From an uncultured Prevotellaceae bacterium (GTDB lineage Bacteria > Bacteroidota > Bacteroidia > Bacteroidales > Bacteroidaceae): a DNA stretch of 48,231 bases. A program made the position numbers and the translations under genes. This document shows, piece by piece, positions 7,974 through 15,602 of this stretch. Below the pieces are notes generated by a model, which was not told the origin of the DNA, searched no databases, and saw only the letters and a list, made by a program, of their open reading frames with translations. Position 1 is the stretch's first letter; every line of letters begins with the position of its first letter. Location: positions 1-48,231 of the forward strand of contig CADACW010000044.1 in assembly GCA_902786565.1 (NCBI GenBank), given 5' to 3'.

Positions 7974-8760
7974 GGACGCTGAATAATTGTTCGAGTAGTG
8001 TGCCAACCTTATTGCGGATATATGGCGAGTTCGTTTTGAAGAACTCTGCCAAATCGTAGCCAAGTATTTCCTTGCAGAATGAGAACAGGGACACGTAGGG
8101 ACTCTTGTTCATGTTGCCCACAAGCACGCAGCAGCGGCTGTTTTTGTAGCGCAGCACGATGTCGTTGTCTATCTGCGACGAGAAAATAGAGAACACGGGG
8201 ATATAGTGATAGGCGTATGCAACGGTGGCATTGTCAATGTCGCCGTTCTGACGCTTGCTGTCTTTGCTCTTGAAGCCTTGCCTGACCTCAAAGACGGCAC
8301 CTTTGAAGCCTTTGTCGTCTATGCCAAGTTGCTCACAACTTTTGCTCATCCATTTCTTTACACGCTTCTTGACATCATTGTTCCTAATATCGGCAATCTC
8401 CAAACGACCGTCAAGCGCCAGCGCCTTCTCCTTGCCAGCCTGTGTCTTAGTCTTGTAAGACCATTGCGTCGAGGCATAGTCTTCATAGCCCGTCGTGTCA
8501 AAAATAATCTGGCGGAAAAGCCTTTCGCATCCGATTCCGATTTGACGATAGACAGAGGTCATGCAGCCGGCTGCCTTGTGAGCCGCAAACATATAGGGAG
8601 AATCCAAACCTATCCAAGAGTAGAACGGGTCTTCGCCATAGAGTTGCAGGAACTCGTCAAGTGTATATCCTTCCTCCTTGGCGGAATGACCGAATTTTGG
8701 TTTATAATTCAGGCACTCATAAAGAGGCTCCATAAAAATCTCAGTATATTTCTCTTCCAT
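7957..8760 (-). CDS. Putative type II restriction endonuclease
   Basis: A 267-residue soluble protein with no signal peptide, directly upstream of and overlapping the DNA methyltransferase. Its identity as the cognate nuclease rests mainly on this context. A possible PD-(D/E)XK core is D117 (ALDGRLEI) followed by strand-like VFEVRQGFKSKDSKRQ (156-171), with E158 and a cluster of lysines as candidate catalytic residues. I cannot name the recognition site or a specific prototype enzyme. Gene order nuclease-then-methylase with overlap suggests co-expression. Composition is AT-richer than the surrounding housekeeping genes. Confidence 0.7.
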   Translation of the reverse strand: MEEKYTEIFMEPLYECLNYKPKFGHSAKEEGYTLDEFLQLYGEDPFYSWIGLDSPYMFAAHKAAGCMTSVYRQIGIGCERLFRQIIFDTTGYEDYASTQWSYKTKTQAGKEKALALDGRLEIADIRNNDVKKRVKKWMSKSCEQLGIDDKGFKGAVFEVRQGFKSKDSKRQNGDIDNATVAYAYHYIPVFSIFSSQIDNDIVLRYKNSRCCVLVGNMNKSPYVSLFSFCKEILGYDLAEFFKTNSPYIRNKVGTLLEQLFSVHEAKK

Positions 8761-8791
8761 ATTTTCTATCTAATATTGGATTCTTAGTTTG

Positions 8792-8799
8792 CAAAGATA
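8792..8799 (-). promoter_or_regulatory. Candidate -7 element for the restriction-modification operon
   Basis: Minus strand TATCTTTG, 31 bases before the endonuclease ATG. The -33 box is not a good match, so this is a weak or regulated promoter candidate. Confidence 0.45.
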
Positions 8800-8880
8800 C
8801 AATAAAGAATCTATATTGCAGCCATTGCGCTCCAAAAAATCACAAAAATTAAGAGAAGAGTGTAAGAATAACTTCATTTT

Positions 8881-8911
8881 TTTGTTATGTCGGGAGAAAA
8901 TGCTAACTTTG
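8881..8911 (+). promoter_or_regulatory. Promoter of the GH28 gene
   Basis: TTTG (8881-8884), 19 bases, TAACTTTG (8904-8911). It lies 33 bases before ATG 8945 and only 9 bases before the alternative ATG 8921, which favours 8945. Confidence 0.7.
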
Positions 8912-8944
8912 CACCGACTTATGAATCAAACAAATACTGAAACG

Positions 8945-10351
8945 ATGAAAAAGACCATTCTGCACATCTGCCTGCTGCTGGCTGTGGTTGCTGTCAGGGC
9001 TGCCGACTATTCGGCCTACTACACCCAACTGCCCACCAGCGTAAAGCCTGTGGAGCCTGTCGTCATTCCCACTACCACCATCAGCCTGACGGAGACGGGC
9101 GGTGTGGGCGACGGTGTCACCCTGTGCACCGACGCCTTCGCCAAAGCCATCGACCAGCTGGCCGCCAAGGGCGGCGGGCGCCTGGTGGTGCCGCAGGGCG
9201 TGTGGCTGACGGGGCCCATCGAACTGAAGAGCAACACCGAGCTGCACCTTGACCGCAACGCCATCGTCTACTTCTCGCCCGACAAGCGTCTCTATCTCGA
9301 CAAGAAAGGAAAGGCCAGCCGCGGACTGCCCTGCATCAGCGCCAACCGTTGCACCAACATCGCCATTACCGGCCAGGGCATCATCGACGGCAACGGACAG
9401 CAATGGCGGCCCGTAAAGCGCAGCAAGATGAGCGACGTGGAGTGGAAAGCCTATCTCGACATGGGCGGACAGGTCAACGAGAAGGGCGACCTGTGGTACC
9501 CCTGGCAGATGAAGAGCGGCTACCCCGACGTGGCCAATTCGCCCCAGCGGCAGGAGGCCCTGCGCAACGACCTGGTCAGGCTGACCGACTGCAAGAACGT
9601 GCTCGTCGAGGGCGTCACACTGCAGAACTCGCCGCGCTTCCACCTGCACCCCTGCTACTGCGAGAACGTCATCATCGACGGCGTCACCGTGCGCGCACCG
9701 TGGAATGTGCAGAACGCCGACGGCATAGACCTGAGCGACTGCCACCGCGTGCTCGTGGTCAACGCCACCGTCAACGTGGGCGACGACGGCATCTGCCTGA
9801 AGAGCGGCAAGCCCCGTAAAAACAGCATCAGCGGCTGCGAGGACATACTCGTGCACCAGTGCACCGTCTATCACGCCCACGGCGGCTTTGTGCTCGGCAG
9901 CGAGACCGTGGCCGGCATGCGCAACATCGTGGCCCGCCAGTGCCGTTTCGCCGGCACCGACGTGGGCCTGCGCTTCAAGAGCGGAGCCGGACGCGGCGGA
10001 AAGACCGAGCGCCTCTACGTCAGCGACATTGTGATGAGCGACATCAAGGACGAGGCCGTCATCTTCCAGTGCGACTACGTGAACCGCCCTGCCGGCAATG
10101 AAAAAGCCCAGGCCCAGCAGACGCTACAGTTCCTGCCCGACTTCCAGGACATCCACATCAGCAACGTCGTCTGCCGGGGTTGCCATACTGCCATCAAGGC
10201 CAGCGGCATAGAGGACCAGAAGTGCGTGCACGACATAGAACTGACCAACTGCACCATCGTCTACGACAAGACTGGGCAGCAGATTGACAGCCAGACGGCC
10301 CAGCTGAAGCTGAACAACGTCAGGTTGGTCAAGAACGAGTGCAAAGAATAG
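8945..10351 (+). CDS. Secreted glycoside hydrolase family 28 (polygalacturonase-type)
   Basis: A 468-residue right-handed beta-helix enzyme that hydrolyses pectic polysaccharide (polygalacturonan or rhamnogalacturonan backbones). ATG 8945 begins a signal peptide (MKKTILHICLLLAVVAVRAA). All four GH28 motifs are visible: NADGID (257-262), GDDGICLKSG with the catalytic aspartates D280-D281, HGGFVLGSE (312-320) and RFKSGAGRGG (343-352). The N-terminal GVGDG...AIDQLAAKGGG region is typical of this clade. It has its own promoter. The symporter gene starts 8 bases downstream. Exo- versus endo-action cannot be decided. Confidence 0.93.
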   Translation: MKKTILHICLLLAVVAVRAADYSAYYTQLPTSVKPVEPVVIPTTTISLTETGGVGDGVTLCTDAFAKAIDQLAAKGGGRLVVPQGVWLTGPIELKSNTELHLDRNAIVYFSPDKRLYLDKKGKASRGLPCISANRCTNIAITGQGIIDGNGQQWRPVKRSKMSDVEWKAYLDMGGQVNEKGDLWYPWQMKSGYPDVANSPQRQEALRNDLVRLTDCKNVLVEGVTLQNSPRFHLHPCYCENVIIDGVTVRAPWNVQNADGIDLSDCHRVLVVNATVNVGDDGICLKSGKPRKNSISGCEDILVHQCTVYHAHGGFVLGSETVAGMRNIVARQCRFAGTDVGLRFKSGAGRGGKTERLYVSDIVMSDIKDEAVIFQCDYVNRPAGNEKAQAQQTLQFLPDFQDIHISNVVCRGCHTAIKASGIEDQKCVHDIELTNCTIVYDKTGQQIDSQTAQLKLNNVRLVKNECKE

Positions 10352-10359
10352 TTCTGTCG

Positions 10360-11832
10360 ATGATTATCACGGAACTGAACGAACTGATTACCACCGTCAA
10401 CGATGCGGTGTGGACTTATGTGCTCATCTTCGCACTCGTGGGGTGCGGCCTGTGGTTTACCTGGCGCACGCGCTTTGTGCAGTTCCGCATGGTGGGCGAG
10501 ATGCTTCGGCTGCTCACCGACTCGGCGGCAGACACCGTCGAGACGCAGCTGCGGGAGCAGAAGGAGGGGCGGCGCCGACACATCTCGTCGTTTCAGGCTT
10601 TTGCCGTCAGCGTGGCCACACGTGTAGGCACGGGCAATCTGGCGGGCGTGGCCACGGCCATTGCCGTGGGCGGGCCGGGAGCCGTCTTCTGGATGTGGGT
10701 CATCGCCCTCGTCGGTTCGGCCACAGCCTTCATCGAGTCTACGCTGGCCCAGCTGTTCAAGCAGAAAGACCGCGACTCGTACATCGGCGGACCCGCCTAC
10801 TACATACAGCGCGGGCTGCACCAGCGGTGGATGGCCGTGCTCTTTGCCGTGCTCATCACCTTGCAGTTCGGACTGTCCAACAATTCCATACAGGCCAACA
10901 CCATCTGCAGCGCCATGCATGAGGCTTTCGGGTGGTCGCCGGCGTGGGTCGGGGCCGTCCTGGCCGCTGTCGCCCTCTTCATCGTCTTTGGCGGCATACA
11001 GCGCATTGCCCGCTTCAGCGCCGTGCTGGTGCCCGTCATGGCCGTGGGCTATGTGGTGCTGGCCGTCGTGGTCGTGGTGATGAACATCGGGCTCATCCCC
11101 CATGTGCTGAAGGTCATCGTGCTTGATGCCTTCGGCGTTGAGCAGGTGCTGGGCGGCGGACTGGGCGCCACGATTATGAACGGCGTGAAGCGCGGCCTCT
11201 TCTCAAACGAGGCTGGCGAGGGCAGCGCACCCAATGTGGCGGCCACGGCCGCCGTGACTCACCCTGTGAAGCAGGGACTCATACAGGCTCTTGGCGTCTT
11301 CACCGACACGCTGCTGGTATGCTCGTGCACGGCGTTCATCATCCTCATTCCGCTCACCTCGCAGTCTTACGCACTCGACGGCCTGAACGGCATTGCCCTG
11401 ACCCAGGCGGCTCTGCAGAGCCAGGTGGGCAGTGCGGGCCCCGTCTTCGTGGCCATCGCCATCTTCCTCTTCGCCTTCTCAAGCATCATCGGCAACTATT
11501 ACTATGGCGAGGCCAACATCCGCTTCATCACTCAAGGCTCTCACTCCTCACCTCTCACCCCTCACCTCATCCTGACCGCTTACCGCATCTGTTCGGCGGG
11601 TGTGATGGTGATGTTCGGCGCCGTGGCCAGCTTTGAGCTGGTGTGGAACATTGTCGACTTTTTCATGGCCCTCCTCACCGCCTGCAACCTGGTGGCCATC
11701 GCCCTGCTGGGCCGCTACGCCTTCCGCCTGCTGGACGACTACCGTCGGCAGAAGCGCAGGGGCATAAAGGAGCCCGTCTTCCACCGCAGGCAGATGCCTG
11801 AACTGGAAGACGAACTGGAATGTTGGGAGTAA
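10360..11832 (+). CDS. Sodium:alanine/glycine symporter (AGCS family)
   Basis: A 490-residue inner-membrane transporter with about ten hydrophobic segments. Family signatures include GTGNLAGVATAIAVGGPGA (about 90-110), QFGLSNNSIQANT (about 168-180) and NEAGEGSAPNVAATA (about 280-295). It imports alanine or glycine with sodium. ATG 10360 is used; a GTG at 10339 would overlap GH28. Close spacing suggests co-transcription with GH28, although the functions are not obviously linked. A stretch rich in CTCACC units at 11538-11567 encodes a short segment (SHSSPLTPH) in the C-terminal third, probably a loop, and looks like a small low-complexity insertion. Confidence 0.93.
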   Translation: MIITELNELITTVNDAVWTYVLIFALVGCGLWFTWRTRFVQFRMVGEMLRLLTDSAADTVETQLREQKEGRRRHISSFQAFAVSVATRVGTGNLAGVATAIAVGGPGAVFWMWVIALVGSATAFIESTLAQLFKQKDRDSYIGGPAYYIQRGLHQRWMAVLFAVLITLQFGLSNNSIQANTICSAMHEAFGWSPAWVGAVLAAVALFIVFGGIQRIARFSAVLVPVMAVGYVVLAVVVVVMNIGLIPHVLKVIVLDAFGVEQVLGGGLGATIMNGVKRGLFSNEAGEGSAPNVAATAAVTHPVKQGLIQALGVFTDTLLVCSCTAFIILIPLTSQSYALDGLNGIALTQAALQSQVGSAGPVFVAIAIFLFAFSSIIGNYYYGEANIRFITQGSHSSPLTPHLILTAYRICSAGVMVMFGAVASFELVWNIVDFFMALLTACNLVAIALLGRYAFRLLDDYRRQKRRGIKEPVFHRRQMPELEDELECWE

Positions 11833-11862
11833 GAATAGGTTTGTCCAAACTCTCGGGTCTGC

Positions 11863-13314
11863 CTAATGGTCGAATTGGAACAAGTCGTCCATTGTTACCA
11901 CGTTATTGATGCTGTCTGAATGGATGTTCTGTTTCAGCCCGTAAGTGGTGACCAGCACCGTGTGGATGGCGTCTTTCGCCTTAGTAAAGTGAGTGAATAC
12001 GGCGTTCCGCTCTCGCAACTGTTCTGCATATTTTCCTGTCACCACAAATTCCGTCTGGCAGTATTTCATTTCACAGACATCAATGATGTGGTCGTCCCGG
12101 CAAAGCAAGAGGTCTATCTGCACGCCAGGCCATTCGGTTCCGTCCTTGTCAGTCTGCTTGGGCGAGGACCAAGTGCAGACATTTGTAAGTACGCCTTTGA
12201 TGCTCAGTGCTCCTCGGATTTGGCTGATATGATGGAGGCAGGCTTGCTCGAAGGCATAGCCGGCCCACGCCTGTCGCACCGTGTCCTTGACGTTTGACCA
12301 GAAATGCTCGTCAAGCCCCGTCCTGCCGCTGATAAACTTCAGGTAGTAGAGCGAAAAGAGGTCAGTCAGCTGGTAGATGCTGCCCTTCCCCTTCTTGCCG
12401 TATGCCGAATATTCGCGGATGAAGTCACATTTGCACAGGTTTTTCAGCACTTCTGTCAAGCTGCCGCCGTCGCCTATTTCCATTTCGTCTTTTATTTCCC
12501 TTAGGGTCAGGCCTTTGTTCTTCTTTGCCAGTGCCTCCACCACTTGCCGATAGAAGGTGGCCGACTTGAAGAGCGAGCGAAACAGAAAGTCGTATTCGTT
12601 GCACAGCAATGCCCCGTCACGATAGAAGAGGTTGTCGATGTTCTGCGTGAAGGGCAGCCCTTTCTCCAGCATGTCAAGATAATAGGGAATGCCTCCCAAA
12701 ATCATGTAGACTTCGAGTATCTGGTAGCGGTTCCAGACGATGCCTTTACGGAGTTTCAGAAACGATTCCACTTCACCCAGACTAAACGGGGCCAGGTAGA
12801 TTGAGCGCGATGAACGTCCGTAGAGGCCACCCTTGTCGCCCACCACCTTGTCGAGCATCCACGAAGTGGCCGAACCGCATACTATCAGCTTCAGGCCGTC
12901 GCGGGTGGAGCCCCAAGTGTTCCAGAAATAGGTGAAGGCTGCCAAGAAGTTCGACTTTGGCGTGTCCATCCAGGGCAGTTCGTCAAGAAACACAACTATC
13001 TGCTTCTTCTTCAAACCCGTAAGATACTCCTTCAACTGGTCAAAAGCGGCAAACCAGTTTTGGGGCATCTGCCTGTCTGTTCCGCTGTGCTGTCGGAGGG
13101 CATCCCTGAACAGTGTCAGCTGTACCTTCGCTGAAGTCTCGAAACTGCCTGTGAAGAAGAAGTCGAACTTCTCGTCGAAGAAATACTTCACCAGATAAGT
13201 CTTACCGACACGCCTGCGGCCATACACGGCTACGAGCCGTGCCTCCTTTTCTTCACAGAGGTTCTTCAGAATGTGCTGTTCGTACTCTCTGCCGATAATC
13301 CGATTGTCTGCCAT
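11863..13314 (-). CDS. ATP-binding protein with archaeal-ATPase domain and C-terminal DUF234 (PD-(D/E)XK-like)
   Basis: A 483-residue protein. ATG 13314 is chosen because a perfect promoter lies just upstream. Walker A is GRRRVGKT (32-39), Walker B is VVFLDELPW with D111-E112, and a sensor-like CGSATSW follows (146-152). The middle holds a winged-helix-like part (about 255-330). The C-terminal domain carries D401 and E415-M-K417, a PD-(D/E)XK nuclease-like core typical of DUF234. Such single genes are common and multi-copy in Bacteroidales; roles in defence or mobile-element biology have been proposed, but function is unknown. It stands alone, converging on the symporter, and is probably accessory DNA. 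Confidence 0.85.
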   Translation of the reverse strand: MADNRIIGREYEQHILKNLCEEKEARLVAVYGRRRVGKTYLVKYFFDEKFDFFFTGSFETSAKVQLTLFRDALRQHSGTDRQMPQNWFAAFDQLKEYLTGLKKKQIVVFLDELPWMDTPKSNFLAAFTYFWNTWGSTRDGLKLIVCGSATSWMLDKVVGDKGGLYGRSSRSIYLAPFSLGEVESFLKLRKGIVWNRYQILEVYMILGGIPYYLDMLEKGLPFTQNIDNLFYRDGALLCNEYDFLFRSLFKSATFYRQVVEALAKKNKGLTLREIKDEMEIGDGGSLTEVLKNLCKCDFIREYSAYGKKGKGSIYQLTDLFSLYYLKFISGRTGLDEHFWSNVKDTVRQAWAGYAFEQACLHHISQIRGALSIKGVLTNVCTWSSPKQTDKDGTEWPGVQIDLLLCRDDHIIDVCEMKYCQTEFVVTGKYAEQLRERNAVFTHFTKAKDAIHTVLVTTYGLKQNIHSDSINNVVTMDDLFQFDH

Positions 13315-13343
13315 ATTCCAATCTTCAGCTCTAATTGTCGGCG

Positions 13344-13375
13344 CAAAGGTACAAAAAGTTTTTGGATTGTGCAAA
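13344..13375 (-). promoter_or_regulatory. Promoter of the ATPase/DUF234 gene
   Basis: Minus strand TTTG (13375-13372), 20 bases, TACCTTTG (13351-13344): full consensus, 29 bases before ATG 13314. Confidence 0.75.
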
Positions 13376-13380
13376 TATTG

Positions 13381-13476
13381 TTCGTCCGAAAGTGCTAAAA
13401 ATAATGAGATTCGGACGAAGAATAGGCGATAGTCCGTCCGAATCGTTGAAATTTGACGCGATTCGGACGGGCTATC
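13381..13476. repeat. Cluster of inverted repeats with core TTCGGACG
   Basis: Four copies of TTCGGACG or its complement lie in 96 bases. TTCGTCCGAA (13381-13390) pairs with TTCGGACGAA (13410-13419). An 18-bp arm at 13428-13445 pairs with 13459-13476 with one mismatch. The second hairpin lies directly after the aroB stop and may be its terminator, but no T-run follows it on the minus strand. It overlaps TATCTTTG (13473-13480), a promoter-like box with no plus-strand gene after it. Confidence 0.7.
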
Positions 13477-13490
13477 TTTGTGTTTTGCGG

Positions 13491-14543
13491 TCAGCTGCCC
13501 TCGCGGTAGAAGTCGAGGGATTCCTCTATCTCCTGGCGCGTGGCGGTCTGGTCAATGCGTATGTCGCCGATGTCGCCCAAAAGGGTGAAGTTGATGCGTC
13601 CGGCGGTGTTCTTCTTGTCATGGGTCATCAGCTCCAGCAGGGTGGGGTAGTCGTCGCAGGTGATGGGCATACGGCCGTAGTTGTCGAAGATGTAGCGCAC
13701 CGTCTGCCGCATCTTCTCCACGGGGAAGCCCGTCTTGGCCACGCTCATGTACAGTTCGCACACCAGCCCCCAGGCCACAGCATAGCCGTGGAGCACAGGC
13801 TTGCGCCGCAGGGCCAGGCTCTCGAAGGCGTGGCCAACGGTGTGGCCCAGGTTCAACGCCTTGCGGATGCCGTGTTCGGTGGGGTCTTCCTCGACGATGC
13901 GCTCCTTCACGGCCACGCTCTTGGCCAGCAGCCTGCGCAGCTCGGTGCCGTCGGGCTCCACGGGGTCGAAGCGGAGCAGTTCCGCCCAGTGCTCAGTGGT
14001 CGAAATGAGGCCGTGCTTGAGCATCTCGGCATAGCCTGAAAGCAGGTTCTCGGCGTCGAGGGTGCCGAGGAAGGTGGTGTCGAGAAACACGCTCCGGGCC
14101 TCGCTGAAGACGCCCACCTCGTTCTTCAGACCGCCAAAGTTGATGCCCGTCTTGCCGCCCACCGAGGCGTCTACCATCGAGAGCAGCGTGGTGGGGATGT
14201 TGATATAGGCCAGTCCGCGCTTGAACGTCGACGCTGCGAAGCCACCCAGGTCGGTCACCATGCCGCCGCCCAGATTGACCAGCAGCGAGTGGCGGGTGGC
14301 ACCCAGCCGTTGCAGCTCGGCCCAAACGTGGCTCACGCTGTCCAGCGACTTGTTGGTGTCGCCGGCGGCAATGCTGATCACGCTGGCGCCCTCAAGGCAC
14401 TTCAGCCCCTGCACCAAGGGCAGGCACAGCCGGTGCGTGGTCTCGTCGGTCAGGATGAAGGTGCGGTCGGCACCACAGGCACTGACGGCCTCGGAAAACA
14501 GCGTCTCCAGCCGTTCTACGATGAATACTTTCTGTTTCTGCAT
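13491..14543 (-). CDS. aroB: 3-dehydroquinate synthase AroB
   Basis: A 350-residue NAD-dependent cyclase that converts DAHP to 3-dehydroquinate, the second step of the shikimate pathway. The nucleotide-binding region NLGGGMVTDLGGF (about 92-104), the FKRGL...NIPTTLLSMVDASVGGKTG stretch and the metal-binding LNLGHTVGHAFE are all present. Its start overlaps the end of the TatD gene by 28 bases, so the two are co-transcribed. Length is standard. Confidence 0.96.
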   Translation of the reverse strand: MQKQKVFIVERLETLFSEAVSACGADRTFILTDETTHRLCLPLVQGLKCLEGASVISIAAGDTNKSLDSVSHVWAELQRLGATRHSLLVNLGGGMVTDLGGFAASTFKRGLAYINIPTTLLSMVDASVGGKTGINFGGLKNEVGVFSEARSVFLDTTFLGTLDAENLLSGYAEMLKHGLISTTEHWAELLRFDPVEPDGTELRRLLAKSVAVKERIVEEDPTEHGIRKALNLGHTVGHAFESLALRRKPVLHGYAVAWGLVCELYMSVAKTGFPVEKMRQTVRYIFDNYGRMPITCDDYPTLLELMTHDKKNTAGRINFTLLGDIGDIRIDQTATRQEIEESLDFYREGS

Positions 14544-15376
14544 AGCGTTTTCAGATTAAACACTCGTTCTACATTCTCATTGGTGCGGCGGGCAATCTCG
14601 GCCTCGCTCACGCCGTAACATTCGGCCAGCTTCTTCAGCACGTGGGCCACGAAGGCGGGCTCGTTGCGCTGTCCGCGCAGCGGCACGGGGGCCATATAGG
14701 GCGAGTCGGTCTCCAGCACCAGACGGTCCAGCGGCACCGTGGGGTGCTCAGGGGCGTCGCCAATCAGGGTTGCGGGCAGATTCGACTTCTTGAACGTGAG
14801 CACGCCGCCGATGCCCAGCACAAAGCGGGGGAACTGCAGCAGCTGGCGGGCCTCAAGGGCATTGCCGGTGAAGCAGTGGAACACGCCGCCAGGCAACGTC
14901 TCGGCATATTTCTTGATGATGGCCACCATCTCGTTTTGCGCCTTGCGGCAGTGAATCATCAGTGGCAGGCCCGTCTCGGCCGACCAGCGCACTTGCTCCT
15001 CGAAAGCTAGAAGTTGCTCCTGCTCAAACTCGCGACTCCAGTAGTAGTCCAGTCCCACCTCGCCGATGGCCACAAGTGGTGGGGTGGCGGCACCGTCGGC
15101 TCGCAGCGCCTCGTTCAGCATATCCTTGAGCTGTGCCAGCTGTTGGCGCCAGTCTGCCCGCACCTCTTCGGGGTGCAAGCCCACCATGGGGAAGAGCACG
15201 CCCGGATATTGCTGGCAGAGAGCCAGAATACGACCCGACGACGGCACGTCGATGGCAGGGACGAGCATCGTGCTCACCCCTGCAGCTTGGGCGCGGGCTA
15301 TCACCTCGTCGCGGTCGGCAGCATACTCGTCGCCGTCCAGATGGGTGTGGGTGTCTATAAATTGGTATGTCTCCAT
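14516..15376 (-). CDS. TatD family metal-dependent hydrolase
   Basis: A 286-residue TIM-barrel hydrolase. ATG 15376 is chosen because the TatD N-terminal motif FIDTHTHLDG (H10, H12) starts there and a promoter lies 36 bases upstream; the open frame continues upstream without homology. Other metal ligands: GEVGLDYYW, MIHCRKA, HCFTG and ETDSPYMAP. Family members act as 3'-5' DNA exonucleases or D-aminoacyl-tRNA deacylases; which applies here is not known. It is first in a two-gene unit with aroB. Confidence 0.93.
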   Translation of the reverse strand: METYQFIDTHTHLDGDEYAADRDEVIARAQAAGVSTMLVPAIDVPSSGRILALCQQYPGVLFPMVGLHPEEVRADWRQQLAQLKDMLNEALRADGAATPPLVAIGEVGLDYYWSREFEQEQLLAFEEQVRWSAETGLPLMIHCRKAQNEMVAIIKKYAETLPGGVFHCFTGNALEARQLLQFPRFVLGIGGVLTFKKSNLPATLIGDAPEHPTVPLDRLVLETDSPYMAPVPLRGQRNEPAFVAHVLKKLAECYGVSEAEIARRTNENVERVFNLKTLCRNRKYSS

Positions 15377-15411
15377 CGGATTGTCATTTTGCCGCCCTTC
15401 AGCGGCGGGTG

Positions 15412-15443
15412 CAAAGTTAAGCATTTTCCGCCAAATGGCCAAG
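15412..15443 (-). promoter_or_regulatory. Promoter of tatD-like gene and aroB
   Basis: Minus strand CTTG (15443-15440), 20 bases, TAACTTTG (15419-15412). Confidence 0.65.
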
Positions 15444-15542
15444 CCCCTTCCCATTTTTCTGCCGTCCGCACCTAAAACATATTCCCTCCTGTTCCTTGAC
15501 GTGTTCCCTTCAGGGTTGGGGAGAGCAACTGGCATAAAACAG

Positions 15543-15574
15543 CATGCGGGTGTGCCGACTGACACACCCGCATG
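15543..15574 (-). terminator. Terminator after the PpiD-like gene
   Basis: Perfect 12-bp stem CATGCGGGTGTG / CACACCCGCATG with an 8-base loop, 29 bases after the stop. On the minus strand it is followed by CTGTTTTATG, a short T-run. Confidence 0.75.
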
Positions 15575-15602
15575 AGCGTATGATGTAAATGTACTTTCTC
15601 GA

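Noticed and set aside
13473-13480. TATCTTTG promoter-like box on the plus strand
   Set aside because: No plus-strand gene follows (aroB is antisense there); kept only as part of the inverted-repeat cluster.
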